The notes under the pieces: model-generated
What the model was told of the DNA's origin: nothing
Databases searched by the model: none
What the model saw: only the letters and a program-made list of their open reading frames with translations
Position numbers and translations under genes: made by a program
Part shown: positions 53,493 to 62,418 of the stretch, piece by piece
How the letters are laid out: each line of letters starts with the position of its first letter
How positions within the stretch are numbered: position 1 is the stretch's first letter
Origin: Acidobacteriota bacterium
GTDB taxonomy: Bacteria; Acidobacteriota; Thermoanaerobaculia; Thermoanaerobaculales; Thermoanaerobaculaceae
NCBI GenBank assembly: GCA_003158745.1
Contig: PMLC01000075.1
Location: 1 to 62,476 of the forward strand
DNA length: 62,476 bases
Direction of reading: 5' to 3'

Positions 53493-54584
53493 TCACCGTG
53501 CCCGCGGCGCCGGGGGCCGAAGATGCGACGGGTTAGGCACGCTCGGCGCTTGCGTCCCGCCAAGCGCCGGGGGCCACGAGAGCGCCATGCTCAGCCCTGT
53601 GGCCGTCGCGTTACAGTTGCCGTTGAAGACGCAATCCCACGGCAGCGGCTTGGTGAAGGCCTGCTCGATGTAGTCCGAGTCGTTGGAGACGTTGTCGGTC
53701 TTCGAGACATAGGCGATAAGTGCCGGCGCCGGGGACTGGGCTCCCGAGATCCACACCGGCACGGTCACGTCGAGGGTCGCTCCCTGAATGCCGTCGGCGA
53801 GCGTCTTCCCAAAGAGGTTGATGATCGCCTGATCCTCTTGATCGTGAGACAACGGCGCCATCGTGAGCGTCTCCTGGCCGATCTGAGTGCCGTCCTGGCC
53901 GGTCAGCGTCAGCTGGACGTCAAGAGTGGTCGTTCGGTCCGAGATGTTCACGAGGCCGATCGCCGTTCGATACGACGCATCCTCCCGCAGGCCGTGGAAC
54001 ACCAAGTGGTCGAGCCCCAGGCTCTTCTTACCCGGGTCGAGATAGTCGTACCACGGGAGCCCCGGGATGACCTGGCCATAGGTGTAGCTGGCGCCGCTCA
54101 AAGCCGTGCCCGAGGTGTAGTTCCGGGAGGTAACCACGATGTTGCTGGGGACGCCTGGGGAATTATTGGTCAGGGTATTGGCTTGGTACCCGAAGATCAT
54201 GAGCGCGCCCTTTGTGCCCGGGAGTGCGAAGTCCGTGCCGATGATGTCCTTGATGTAGACGGTTCGACCCGGCGGGATGTCCTTGAGGTTTGCGTCGACA
54301 TGGCCGAACCCAACCGTAGTGCGCCCGCCGAGGTGGTTCCCGATGTTCCCGAACCACGCCGAGTTGTCGTTTCCACAGCACTCCAGGAAGACTATCTCGA
54401 CGTCGATGGTCACGGAGTCCACGTTCATGATCTCGATGTCCGAGGTCCAGTTGGAGCCGTTCAGGCCTGCTATGGACGCCGCCACCGGGACGATCACCAG
54501 GTCGGCCGCCCTGAACATGGCGAACGCCCCGGAGGACGCGAGTAGACCAAGCAGCACCATCGGCAACGTTCGGGTCCACCTCAT
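53493..54584 (-). CDS. Secreted protein, unknown function
   Basis: 363 residues. Signal peptide (MRWTRTLPMVLLGLLASSGAFA, about 22), then a beta-rich exported protein with repeated immunoglobulin-like strands (NWTSDIEIMNVDSVTIDVEIVF; RTAIGLVNISDRTTTLDVQL). The two halves resemble each other, suggesting a duplicated domain. Proline-rich C-terminal tail. ATG 54584 with GGAGGTG upstream. No catalytic motif or family recognised; a surface or extracellular role is inferred. Confidence 0.65.
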   Translation of the reverse strand: MRWTRTLPMVLLGLLASSGAFAMFRAADLVIVPVAASIAGLNGSNWTSDIEIMNVDSVTIDVEIVFLECCGNDNSAWFGNIGNHLGGRTTVGFGHVDANLKDIPPGRTVYIKDIIGTDFALPGTKGALMIFGYQANTLTNNSPGVPSNIVVTSRNYTSGTALSGASYTYGQVIPGLPWYDYLDPGKKSLGLDHLVFHGLREDASYRTAIGLVNISDRTTTLDVQLTLTGQDGTQIGQETLTMAPLSHDQEDQAIINLFGKTLADGIQGATLDVTVPVWISGAQSPAPALIAYVSKTDNVSNDSDYIEQAFTKPLPWDCVFNGNCNATATGLSMALSWPPALGGTQAPSVPNPSHLRPPAPRAR

Positions 54585-54603
54585 GAACACCTCCGCGCGG
54601 AGT

Positions 54604-55920
54604 TTACCTCAACTTCCCTCTGGTGGCCGGAAGGACCACCTTCGCCGTGAGGCCCCCGTTCTTCCGGTTCGAGAGCTCGAGCCTGCCACCATGAGCGCCC
54701 ACGATTCGGTCGGCGATGGCAAGGCCCAGGCCGGTGCCGCCCTTGCGGCGTGTGAAGAAAGCCTCCCGCACGCGCGCCAGCTCGTGCTTCGGGATCCCGG
54801 GGCCGGTGTCACTCACCTCCAGCACGACATTGTCGCCCGCCCGCATCGCCCTCAGCTCGACCCGCCTCGTGGCGCGAGCTTCCATCGCCTGGACCGAGTT
54901 AAGCGCGAGGTTGACGAGGACCTGGCTCAGCTGCCCTCGGTCACCGCGTACCCGCGCCCTGCCGTCGCCGACAATTAGCTCCACGCCGGACCGCTCGCAG
55001 GCCGGGGTGAGGAGAGCCGCAACATCGCGGAGCAGGCTCTCGGAGTCGAACTCCTCGATCTGCGGCCTCGCCGGGCGCGCGTACACCAGGAAGTCGTTCA
55101 CGAGCCGGGACAGGCGCGCGACCTCGCGGCGCGCCAATCCGACCGTGTCCGCCGGCGTCTGCCGGTTCTCGAGATCCTCCTCGAGCAGTTCCAGGTTGAT
55201 CGAGAGCGCGTTCAGAGGGTTCCTGATCTCGTGCGCGAGGTTGGCTGCCAGGCTGCCCAGCGCGGCGAGATCCTCGTTCAGGCGGCGCTTCGCATCGAGG
55301 TGAGCGTTGCGCTGGACGAGGTGCCAGATGAACGCCACGGCGCCCAGGAGCAGCGCGAGCGACGTCCCTCCCGCCACGGCGGTCTGGAGCAGGAGGTTCC
55401 GCCGGAGGATCGCAATTCTGGCGGCCATGGCCGGCTTCGAGACGCTGACGACCACTGTGCCGAGGTCCTCGAGCGGCGCGCGGATCTGGTAGCTCGTTGA
55501 GCTTTCGACGACCTTCTCCGCCGAGCTCGGCACCAACAACTCGCCCGTGCCTTCCGGGAAGCCTCCCTTGAGCCCTTCGGTGCGGAACTCCGACGAGTAG
55601 ACCAGCTTGCCCTGGTCGTCGAAGACCTGCACCTTGTCGATGACCTGTTGGCGCGACAGCGCAGCGGAGATCTGCGCGAGCGCTGTCCGCTTCGTCTCGA
55701 TGACCTTGTAGAGGTTGCCCTGCCCCCTGAGCTGTCGGGCCAGATCCTCGGCCCGCTCCTTTCCGGAGAGCAGCACGTCCTCGAGGTACGAGCGTGACAG
55801 CTCCCCGACCACCAGGTACGCAAACGAGGCGAAGCTGGCCACCAGCAAAGCGGCGAAGACGGCCGCTGCCGCGAGGTACTGCCGCCCGAGTTCGTGTCCA
55901 CCCCAACGCACGCGCGCCAT
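54604..55920 (-). CDS. Membrane sensor histidine kinase
   Basis: 438 residues. Helix one (about 14-36), periplasmic sensor (about 37-175), helix two (about 185-208), then DHp with LAHEIRNPLNAL (His about 236) and HATPase_c with NLALNSVQAME, VSDTGPGIP, and GGTGLGLAIADRIV. A complete HWE-unlike, HPK-type kinase. No response regulator is adjacent, so the partner is elsewhere. Divergent from the peptide-transport operon with 80 bp between, including CGAAAC/GTTTCG inverted arms at about 55930. Confidence 0.92.
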   Translation of the reverse strand: MARVRWGGHELGRQYLAAAAVFAALLVASFASFAYLVVGELSRSYLEDVLLSGKERAEDLARQLRGQGNLYKVIETKRTALAQISAALSRQQVIDKVQVFDDQGKLVYSSEFRTEGLKGGFPEGTGELLVPSSAEKVVESSTSYQIRAPLEDLGTVVVSVSKPAMAARIAILRRNLLLQTAVAGGTSLALLLGAVAFIWHLVQRNAHLDAKRRLNEDLAALGSLAANLAHEIRNPLNALSINLELLEEDLENRQTPADTVGLARREVARLSRLVNDFLVYARPARPQIEEFDSESLLRDVAALLTPACERSGVELIVGDGRARVRGDRGQLSQVLVNLALNSVQAMEARATRRVELRAMRAGDNVVLEVSDTGPGIPKHELARVREAFFTRRKGGTGLGLAIADRIVGAHGGRLELSNRKNGGLTAKVVLPATRGKLR

Positions 55921-56000
55921 TGTAATGCTTCGAAACGCAGTGTTTCGCCCGCCCTGGTAACCTGAAGCCGTGTGAGGGGCGATAATGAACGGGGGTTGAG

Positions 56001-57635
56001 ATGAAGTCTGACACCAGAACACTTGTGGCGTTATCGTTGCTGATGTTCCTTCAGGGGGCTCTTGCGTGCCGCCGGCCGGCTGCTCCCGATCTCCCGGCGG
56101 CACCAGGCGGTGGCTCGCAGCGAGGTGGACAGGTGATCGTGGCGACAACGGCGGACGTCACGACGTTCAACGAGTACCAGTCGACCCAAGAGACAGGTGA
56201 ACTCGACACCATCGACCTCCTCTTCCCCGCGCTCATGACTGAGCAGCCCGACTACCAGCTTCACCCGCCGTCGTTTGCCCCGCGGCTCGCCACCTCGTGG
56301 GAGTTCTCCTCCAACAACCGCACACTGACGTTTCACCTCCGGCCGGATGCGCGCTGGTCCGACGGGGTGCCGGTGACGGCCGACGATGTCCGATTCACCT
56401 TCCAGGCTCAGAAGGACGCAAGGGTCGGCTCACTGGGTATGGAGATGAAGGACTTCATCAGGGATGTCGAGGTGGTGGACCCGCACACGGTGCGGTTCAA
56501 CTTCACCCGTGTCTATCCCTACCAGCTCATGGACGCCAACGATGGCCACATCGTTCCCGCGCACGCATGGGGGAAAGTGCCGTTCGAGAAATGGCATACC
56601 ACGGACTTCGAGAAGATCCTCGTAACCGGAGGCCCGTTCAGGCTCGCCGCCCACACACCGCAGCAGACGATCATCCTCGAGCGCGATCCGGGGTACTGGG
56701 GCTCGCCGCGCCCCAACCTCGACCGTCTCGTCCTGCGCGTGGTGCCGGACATGGCGAGCCAACTGGAGCAGCTGTTTGCTGGCCAACTCAACGTGGTTCA
56801 GGCGGTGTCACCTCAGGAGGCCGACCGCGTCCAGGCCAACCGCGACCTCAATCTGGTCGAGTTCCCGTCGAGGATGTGGGGCATGGTGGGCTGGAACAAC
56901 CGCCTGCCGATGTTCGCGGACCGCAGGGTGCGGAAGGCGCTCAGCCTCGGCATCAACCGCAAATCGCTCGTGGACACGGTATTCCGAGGTCACGCGACCC
57001 TCTCGGCGGGCCCGGTCCTCTCGTCGACGTGGGCGTACAACCGAACCCTCCCCCAGCTTTCTTATGACCCCGTTCAGGCCGCGCAGCTCCTCGCGCAGGC
57101 GGGCTGGAGAGACAGCAACGGCGACGGTATCCTTGATCGCGACGGCAAGCCTTTCGCCTTCGACCTTCTGTACCCGGCCAGCAACACGCTGCGGCGCCAG
57201 ATGGCGCTCCTGATCCAGGCGGACCTGGCCCGCCTGGGCATCAAGGTGCGGCCAATTCAGATGGAGTTCACGTCGTTGATCGCACGAACCGAAGCCGGTG
57301 ACTTCGACGCGACGATCTGGGTCTGGGTCGACGCAACCAAGGTCGATCTGACGAGCACATGGAGCACCCCGAGCCCTTCCCAGGGCACCAACAACTTCAT
57401 CGGCTACTCGAACCCCGATGTCGACCGTCTGATCGCTGCCGCGCGCGAAGAGCCCGACTACACCCGAGCGAAGGTGCTCCTCGACCGCATCCAGGAGCTG
57501 ATCGTGGCGGACCAGCCTGCGACATTCCTCTACGAGTCGAAGCTGCTGGTCGCCACCAGCCGCAAGCTGCGCGGCGCCGACTTCAACGCCGCCGGACTCT
57601 TCTTCAACGTGGACGAGTGGTACTGGGGCACGTGA
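56001..57635 (+). CDS. Peptide ABC transporter substrate-binding lipoprotein
   Basis: 544 residues, SBP family 5 (DppA/OppA). Lipoprotein signal ends GALAC (Cys about 23). SBP_bac_5 blocks: LTFHLRPDARWSDGVPVTADDVRFTF (about 108-133), RKALSLGINRKSLVDTVF, and a C-terminal half with DADLTSTW-type metal-free binding. Captures di- or oligopeptides (or nickel or heme in some relatives) in the periplasm. Stop overlaps the first permease start (TGATG). Confidence 0.92.
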   Translation: MKSDTRTLVALSLLMFLQGALACRRPAAPDLPAAPGGGSQRGGQVIVATTADVTTFNEYQSTQETGELDTIDLLFPALMTEQPDYQLHPPSFAPRLATSWEFSSNNRTLTFHLRPDARWSDGVPVTADDVRFTFQAQKDARVGSLGMEMKDFIRDVEVVDPHTVRFNFTRVYPYQLMDANDGHIVPAHAWGKVPFEKWHTTDFEKILVTGGPFRLAAHTPQQTIILERDPGYWGSPRPNLDRLVLRVVPDMASQLEQLFAGQLNVVQAVSPQEADRVQANRDLNLVEFPSRMWGMVGWNNRLPMFADRRVRKALSLGINRKSLVDTVFRGHATLSAGPVLSSTWAYNRTLPQLSYDPVQAAQLLAQAGWRDSNGDGILDRDGKPFAFDLLYPASNTLRRQMALLIQADLARLGIKVRPIQMEFTSLIARTEAGDFDATIWVWVDATKVDLTSTWSTPSPSQGTNNFIGYSNPDVDRLIAAAREEPDYTRAKVLLDRIQELIVADQPATFLYESKLLVATSRKLRGADFNAAGLFFNVDEWYWGT

Positions 57636-58597
57636 TGCTGCGCTGGTCGCTCCACCGCATCGCCGCCGGTGTGGCGCTGGTCTGGCTCGTCGCCACGTTC
57701 ACATTCCTCCTCGTCAGCCTGGCGCCCGGAGACTTCGCGACCCGGCTGACCGATCCGCGAATCCCGCCCGCCGCGCGTGCACGCTGGCGTCGCGACTTCG
57801 GTTTGGACCGACCACTGCCTCTGCGATACGCCAGCTGGCTGGGCGCGGCCGTAACGGGCGACCTCGGAAGCTCGTGGATCTACAAGCAGAAGGTGGTGGC
57901 GATGCTCGCCTCCGTTCTGCCCAACACCTTGCTGCTCACGTCCCTCGGCCTGGCGCTCGAGCTCGGCGGGGGCGTGGCTCTCGCGATCGTCCAACTCAGA
58001 AAACCGCACGGGACCGGGGACCGGATCATCACGCTTGCGACCCTCGCTGCGTATGCGCTCCCGGCTTTCGGCGTCGCGCTGGGTCTGATCGCACTCCTCT
58101 CGTACCGCCTGCACCTGTTCCCGCCGTCACACATGCTCTCTCTCGAGGGCGAGATGGCCCACGGCTGGCCGCGCCTGGTCGACACTGCCAGGCACCTGGT
58201 GCTCCCGGTCGCGGCTATTGGCGTCACAGGCGTCGGCGCAGTTGCCCGTTACCTTCGCGGTTCCCTTCTCGACGAGCGTACCGAGCAGTACGTGTTGGCG
58301 GCCCGCGCGCGCGGCTGCTCGCAGCGCCAGGCTCTCGTGCGCCACGCCCTTCCGAACGCTGTCCTCCCGCTCATCACCATGATGGGGATGTCGCTGCCGT
58401 TCCTGGTGTCCGGGTCGCTCGTGATCGAGGTCGTGTTTTCGTGGCCCGGGATGGGCCAGGTGATGTACAACGCGGCCCTCGGCCGCGACCTCCCGCTCGT
58501 CCTCGGCGGAACGATCGTCGCGACGGTCGCGGTCGTGGTCGGCAACCTCCTCGCCGATGTCGCGTACGCTGTGGCCGACCCACGGGTGCGTGTGTGA
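57635..58597 (+). CDS. Peptide ABC transporter permease (DppB-like)
   Basis: 320 residues, six helices. The binding-protein-dependent permease EAA loop is visible as YVLAARARGCSQRQALVRHALPNAVLPL (about 219-246). N-terminal FTFLLVSLAPGDFATRL is the usual DppB start. Pairs with the next permease. No ATPase genes (DppD/F) follow here, so the energising subunits must be elsewhere. Confidence 0.92.
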   Translation: MLRWSLHRIAAGVALVWLVATFTFLLVSLAPGDFATRLTDPRIPPAARARWRRDFGLDRPLPLRYASWLGAAVTGDLGSSWIYKQKVVAMLASVLPNTLLLTSLGLALELGGGVALAIVQLRKPHGTGDRIITLATLAAYALPAFGVALGLIALLSYRLHLFPPSHMLSLEGEMAHGWPRLVDTARHLVLPVAAIGVTGVGAVARYLRGSLLDERTEQYVLAARARGCSQRQALVRHALPNAVLPLITMMGMSLPFLVSGSLVIEVVFSWPGMGQVMYNAALGRDLPLVLGGTIVATVAVVVGNLLADVAYAVADPRVRV

Positions 58598-59562
58598 GCT
58601 TCATGACATCCCTGCCACGGTCGCCACGACGCCTGCGCGCGGGGGTCGCCCTCCTCGCGACCCTGGCCACGGGGGCCCTCGCCGGACCATGGTTCGCGGG
58701 AAGCCCGACTGCGATCCTCGACCCCGGGGTTGCCGGGCTTCTCCCCCCGGGTTCCGAGAAGGCAGTGGTGATACGCCGCGATGGCACGACACTGGCAGGG
58801 GAATCGCTTCGCCGGTCGGGGCCGGACTGGGTCATCACCCGTGCTGGCGCGGACGTGACGGTCCCCGGCACCGACGCTGCGACGGCCGGCGTGCGCCGGT
58901 TCTGGCTCGGAACCGACACGGTCGGGCGGGACGTCCTGGCCCGCCTCGTCAGCGGAGCGCGGGTCTCGCTCGGAGTCGGGGCGCTCGCCCTGGCGGTGGC
59001 ACTCGTGTTGGGTGTGGGAGCCGGGCTGCTTGCGGGCTGGGCGGGCGGGCTGGTGGACGCCTTCCTGATGAGGCTCGTCGATGCTCTGCTCGCCGTTCCG
59101 ATGCTGTTCCTCCTGCTCTTTCTGGCCGCCCTTTTCCGTCCGTCGCTTGCCGTCCTGGTCTTGTTCCTCGGCTTCTCGTCCTGGATGGGCGTGGCCCGCC
59201 TCGTCCGTGGCCAGGTGCTTTCCCTCAAGGAGCGCGATTTCGTGCTGGCCGCGAGGGCTCTCGGGGCGAGCCCGTGGCGCATCGCGTTCAGGCATCTGCT
59301 CCCGAACGCACTTACGCCGCTCGCCCAGGACGCGGCGCTCCGCCTCGGAGATCTCATCCTCGTCGAGGCGTCGCTGTCGTTCCTCGGCCTCGGCGTCCAG
59401 CCGCCGGCGGCCTCGTGGGGCACGATGGTCGCCGAGGGGCAGGAGGTGCTCGCCAACGCGTGGTGGCTGACGTTGCTGCCAACGGCGCTTGTGGCGGCCA
59501 CAGTGATCTCTGCGGCGCTGGCCGCTGATGGGCTGCAGGAACTGGCTCGCAACGAGACCTGA
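58594..59562 (+). CDS. Peptide ABC transporter permease (DppC-like)
   Basis: 322 residues from GTG 58594 (GTGA overlap with the previous stop); ATG 58603 is an alternative. One N-terminal helix, an unusually long periplasmic insert (about 35-105), then HWLGTD-like FWLGTDTVGRDVLARL and five helices. EAA loop DFVLAARALGASPWRIAFRHLLPNALTPL. The insert between the first helix and the domain carries VIRRDGTTLAGESL, probably external. Confidence 0.9.
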   Translation: MSFMTSLPRSPRRLRAGVALLATLATGALAGPWFAGSPTAILDPGVAGLLPPGSEKAVVIRRDGTTLAGESLRRSGPDWVITRAGADVTVPGTDAATAGVRRFWLGTDTVGRDVLARLVSGARVSLGVGALALAVALVLGVGAGLLAGWAGGLVDAFLMRLVDALLAVPMLFLLLFLAALFRPSLAVLVLFLGFSSWMGVARLVRGQVLSLKERDFVLAARALGASPWRIAFRHLLPNALTPLAQDAALRLGDLILVEASLSFLGLGVQPPAASWGTMVAEGQEVLANAWWLTLLPTALVAATVISAALAADGLQELARNET

Positions 59563-59579
59563 CCCGAGGAAACCAGCAG

Positions 59580-59776
59580 AGGAGCGGAGGGGCAGAGGAG
59601 CGGAGGAGCAAAGACCTTTCGGAGGTTCGAAGGTTCACCTGAGATGAAGCAGGCTCTTCCTCTCTGTCCCATCTATGGTCTTCTTGGTTGCTATCTCTGA
59701 ACTTTCGAACGTTCGAACGTGTGAACCCGCGGACGCTCCCCTGCGCCTCTGCTCCTCCGCTCCCCTGCTCCCGACG
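59580..59776. repeat. Intergenic word-repeat element C (8-nt inverted arrays)
   Basis: Outer left block: GGAGCGGA, GGGGCAGA, GGAGCGGA, GGAGCAAA. Outer right block on the minus strand: GGAGCAGG, GGAGCGGA, GGAGCAGA, GGCGCAGG, GGAGCG. Inner left AGGTTCGA, AGGTTCAC (about 59622-59637) faces inner right ACGTTCGA, ACGTTCGA, AAGTTCA (59700-59720, minus strand). The nested inverted arrays enclose about 60 nt. Confidence 0.75.
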
Positions 59777-59814
59777 CCGGCGGCGCCCGCAGGATCTGAT
59801 GTACCATCCTCGCC

Positions 59815-59994
59815 ATGGGACGACGACGGCGCGGCCGCTCGGCCTCCGAGTACTTCGTGGCAATCCTGGGCCTCGCCATCATCGCTTTCGTCGCGGTCCT
59901 CATCGCGACATCGGGATCCTGCAAGGTGAGGGTTTCTCCGGAACTTGGCATCGAGCCGGCCAACCCTCCGGCAAGACCGACCGCGGCGCCGTGA
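59815..59994 (+). CDS. Small single-helix membrane protein
   Basis: 59 residues: basic MGRRRRGRSASEYF, one hydrophobic helix (about 14-33), then a Pro/Ala-rich periplasmic tail with one Cys (GSCKVRV). No strong ribosome site before ATG 59815. The composition is typical of a real membrane tag, but no family is recognised. It ends 31 nt before the sigma-54 promoter. Confidence 0.45.
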   Translation: MGRRRRGRSASEYFVAILGLAIIAFVAVLIATSGSCKVRVSPELGIEPANPPARPTAAP

Positions 59995-60025
59995 GCCGGT
60001 TGGCAGTGTTCTCCGCGGGAGCTGC

Positions 60026-60041
60026 TTGGCACGCAAGTTGC
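60026..60041 (+). promoter_or_regulatory. Sigma-54 promoter upstream of htpX
   Basis: TTGGCACG, then 4 nt (CAAG), then TTGC. The GG (60028-60029) and GC (60040-60041) doublets are exactly 10 nt apart, matching the -24/-12 consensus. It lies 94 nt before the htpX ATG and points towards it. Needs an enhancer-binding activator. Confidence 0.75.
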
Positions 60042-60134
60042 GTAACAAAGCGAGGTCGCAGCACGCTGCTCCGGCCCCGGTAGCACGGCTCGGCCGGCGC
60101 CGGCAAGGCGCAGCCTTTAGTTTGGAGGTCGAGA

Positions 60135-60986
60135 ATGCCGAACTGGCTCAAGACGACGGTCCTCCTGGCCCTTCTCACCGGCCTTCTCCTGTGGCTCGGT
60201 GACCTCCTGGGCGGACAGCAGGGGCTGCTGATGGCGCTGGCGTTTGCCGGCGCGTTGAACTTCGCGGCGTACTTCTTCTCGGACAAGATCGCCCTGGCGA
60301 TGCACCATGCACAGCCCGTGGACGAGGCCTCGGCGCCGCAGCTGTACGCCGCGGTCGCCGAGCTCTCGCAACGGGCGGGCATCCCCATGCCGCGTCTCTA
60401 CGTGATCCCCGAGATGCAGCCCAACGCCTTCGCCACCGGCCGCTCGCCCAGCCACGCCGCGGTGGCCGTCACGGAAGGCTTGCTCCGCGTCATGGACCGG
60501 GAAGAGCTCAAGGGCGTTCTCGCTCACGAGCTGAATCACGTGCTCCACTACGACATCCTGATCTCGTCGGTGGCGGCGACGATCGCCGGCGCGCTCGCGA
60601 TGCTGGCCCGCATGGCCGGGTACGCCATGATGTTCGCCGGCCGGGGGGACCGCCAGGAGCGCGGAGGCGGCTTCGGGGGCCTGTTTTTCATCATCGTCGC
60701 GCCGATCGCCGCCATGGTGATCCAGCTCGCCATCTCGCGCTCGCGGGAGTTCGCCGCCGACGAGGGCAGCGCCAAGCTCACCGGCTCACCGACCGGTCTC
60801 GTGTCGGCCCTCCGAAAGCTCGGGGCCTACACCGAGCGTATCCCGATGGCGACCGCGCAGCCCACAACCGCGCACATGATGATCGCAAGCCCGTTTCCCG
60901 GCGGCGGCCTGATGCAGCTCTTCGCGACGCACCCGCCGATGGAGAAGCGCATCGCCCGTCTCGAGGCGATGGTCGGGAGGATGTGA
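60135..60986 (+). CDS. htpX: Membrane zinc metalloprotease HtpX
   Basis: 283 residues, M48 family, cleaves damaged inner-membrane proteins. Two helices at the N-terminus (about 5-25, 30-50), zinc site HELNH (about 136) with third ligand Glu in SREFAADEGSAKL (about 205), two central helices (about 145-200), and the C-terminal THPPMEKRIARLE. GGAGG before the ATG. The sigma-54 promoter upstream suggests envelope-stress control by a sigma-54 activator. Confidence 0.95.
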   Translation: MPNWLKTTVLLALLTGLLLWLGDLLGGQQGLLMALAFAGALNFAAYFFSDKIALAMHHAQPVDEASAPQLYAAVAELSQRAGIPMPRLYVIPEMQPNAFATGRSPSHAAVAVTEGLLRVMDREELKGVLAHELNHVLHYDILISSVAATIAGALAMLARMAGYAMMFAGRGDRQERGGGFGGLFFIIVAPIAAMVIQLAISRSREFAADEGSAKLTGSPTGLVSALRKLGAYTERIPMATAQPTTAHMMIASPFPGGGLMQLFATHPPMEKRIARLEAMVGRM

Positions 60987-61305
60987 GCGCGAGCCACGCT
61001 GCGTTCCTCACACATGGAATCAACGGCCGCACCCGAGTAGGGCTCCGCCCACGGCCCCGCGCGCGCCGAGTGTCACGACGGCGCAACAGGAGCAAATGCC
61101 CTTCTTCCGGTTTATGAGGAACTATTAGTCCCCGGTTGCTCGGCAGTCTCCAGTAGACACAACAAGATCTAGGATGATATCCTGAAACGATTTCGGAGGT
61201 CTTCATGACTCTATTACCAGAGAGTAAACCAAGCCTCCGAGTCTCGGTTTGCCCTTTTCCAATAGTCCATCTAATCCGCGTTAGGCGTGCCCCTGAGGTG
61301 TGAAG
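60987..61305 (+). other. Junction between htpX and cassette array
   Basis: About 320 bp with a drop in GC. It ends at GTTAGGC (61280-61286), the same 7-nt core as the attC site at 61864-61870, and so marks the left edge of the first cassette. A 32-codon frame (61205-61303) with a good GGAGGT site overlaps the next gene and could be a leader peptide. No inverse core or integrase gene is seen, so an attI or the scar of an excised integrase region is possible. Confidence 0.4.
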
Positions 61306-61749
61306 ATGTTCGGATCAGAAGAGAGGAGCGATGTCATTAGCCGAGTCGAGGCGCACCTGCGCCGCGAGTTCCCGCGATTGTCGTTCGAGCGAGATGGCAA
61401 ATCGTTGCGTGTACCGCCCGGAGGCGACTCGGGCTTTCAGGTCGAACTCGTGGATGCCGGACAGGAGGTCGTGCCAGTTCTCGGTGGCTGGGTCGCGTAC
61501 GGCCTGGATGAGGATCAGGCAGTGCCGCTCTTCCTCGCAGGCGTCGCCGGGGCTGCCCGCGTTCGCGAGGTGAGCCGCGCCAACGTTGCATACCGGTGGA
61601 CGGTGGAGGTTCGTCGGGACGACGCTTGGGTCTCCGAGGGCAATCACTACTCGGTTCCCCTGTTTGGCGGCGCAGTCCCTCTGTTCGGGCGGAAGCGGGA
61701 GCGCATTCTCTGGAACGACCCGAACAGGCTCGGGAAGGCTACTGGGTGA
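61306..61749 (+). CDS. Integron cassette protein 1, unknown function
   Basis: 147 residues. ATG 61306 with GAGGTG 5 nt upstream. Soluble, mixed alpha/beta: ISRVEAHLRREFPRLSFERDG, then VLGGWVAYGLDEDQAVPLFLAG and VRRDDAWVSEGNHYSVPLFGG. No family recognised. It fills the cassette almost exactly, with the attC site starting 20 nt after the stop, as expected for a cassette gene. Confidence 0.65.
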   Translation: MFGSEERSDVISRVEAHLRREFPRLSFERDGKSLRVPPGGDSGFQVELVDAGQEVVPVLGGWVAYGLDEDQAVPLFLAGVAGAARVREVSRANVAYRWTVEVRRDDAWVSEGNHYSVPLFGGAVPLFGRKRERILWNDPNRLGKATG

Positions 61750-61769
61750 GGTCATATGACGGGCGGCAC

Positions 61770-61870
61770 GCCTAACAGCGCGCTGGACCTGACGGTCCGG
61801 CCTGTCACGCCCGTTGCAGGGGCGCAACGGGCGCGCCAGTCCGGCCCGCAGGTCAGCGCGGGCGTTAGGC
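61770..61870 (+). other. attC recombination site
   Basis: Begins with inverse core GCCTAAC (61770-61776) and ends with core GTTAGGC (61864-61870), 101 bp. The arms pair: after the left core CGCGCTGGACCTG faces, on the other strand, CGCGCTGACCTG, leaving one extrahelical G, a hallmark used for strand choice. The central part contains CCTGTCAC and a GCCCGTTGC/GCAACGGGC hairpin (61809-61831). Confidence 0.85.
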
Positions 61871-61941
61871 GGCGCTCACGACCGTTCGCTTCCCGACCTT
61901 CCGCCGTTGGGGGCAGCGCAATCGCCCGCGTTGGAGCCTCG

Positions 61942-62418
61942 GTGCCCACCTGGTCACGGGCGGTACTGGACCGCCCGCACGATGGGCTGCTCACCTTCGG
62001 CTGGAAGCAGTGGATCGCGTTCGTGGGCCTGCTCGGAGGCGTACTAATAGTCGTGTACGTCGCTGTTCCGGACAATCCCATTAGAGTGTGGTACTGGCTG
62101 AACGTGGTGGGGCCCAAACAAGAAGCGCGGTACGGCTTCAAGGTGCGGCTTGGCGAGAATCAACACTATTGCATGGAAGTCAGCCAAGTCGAGTCCGGTG
62201 GCGCGTTTGATCTGGCTGGTGTGAAGGAGGGGTGGGCGATCTCCGAGCAGAGTTGTCTCGGGTTTCACGTGAGTGAACTCTTCTTCAGCGAGCTACGGGG
62301 AGCCAAGGGACAAAGCACCTTAAGGCTGGTCTTCCTCCTGGGGGGGTGTGCCGGCCTTTACGAGAAAACGTCTGAACACCGCCAGGTGAGAGTGGTCGCG
62401 CCAAAGGGCGCCGCCTAA
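61942..62418 (+). CDS. Integron cassette protein 2, membrane-anchored PDZ-like
   Basis: 158 residues from GTG 61942 (GGAG 5 nt upstream); the frame is open to 61756 through the attC site, which cannot be coding start. One helix (about 23-42) after FGWKQWIAF, then an exported PDZ-like domain: GFKVRLGENQHYCMEV, GGAFDLAGVKEGW and LRGAKGQSTLRLVFL. PDZ modules bind C-terminal peptides; no protease domain is attached. Function unknown. Confidence 0.6.
   Translation: MPTWSRAVLDRPHDGLLTFGWKQWIAFVGLLGGVLIVVYVAVPDNPIRVWYWLNVVGPKQEARYGFKVRLGENQHYCMEVSQVESGGAFDLAGVKEGWAISEQSCLGFHVSELFFSELRGAKGQSTLRLVFLLGGCAGLYEKTSEHRQVRVVAPKGAA

Noticed and set aside
61756-61941. Upstream extension of cassette gene 2 through the attC site
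   Set aside because: It would translate the recombination site; composition is non-protein-like until after 61942.
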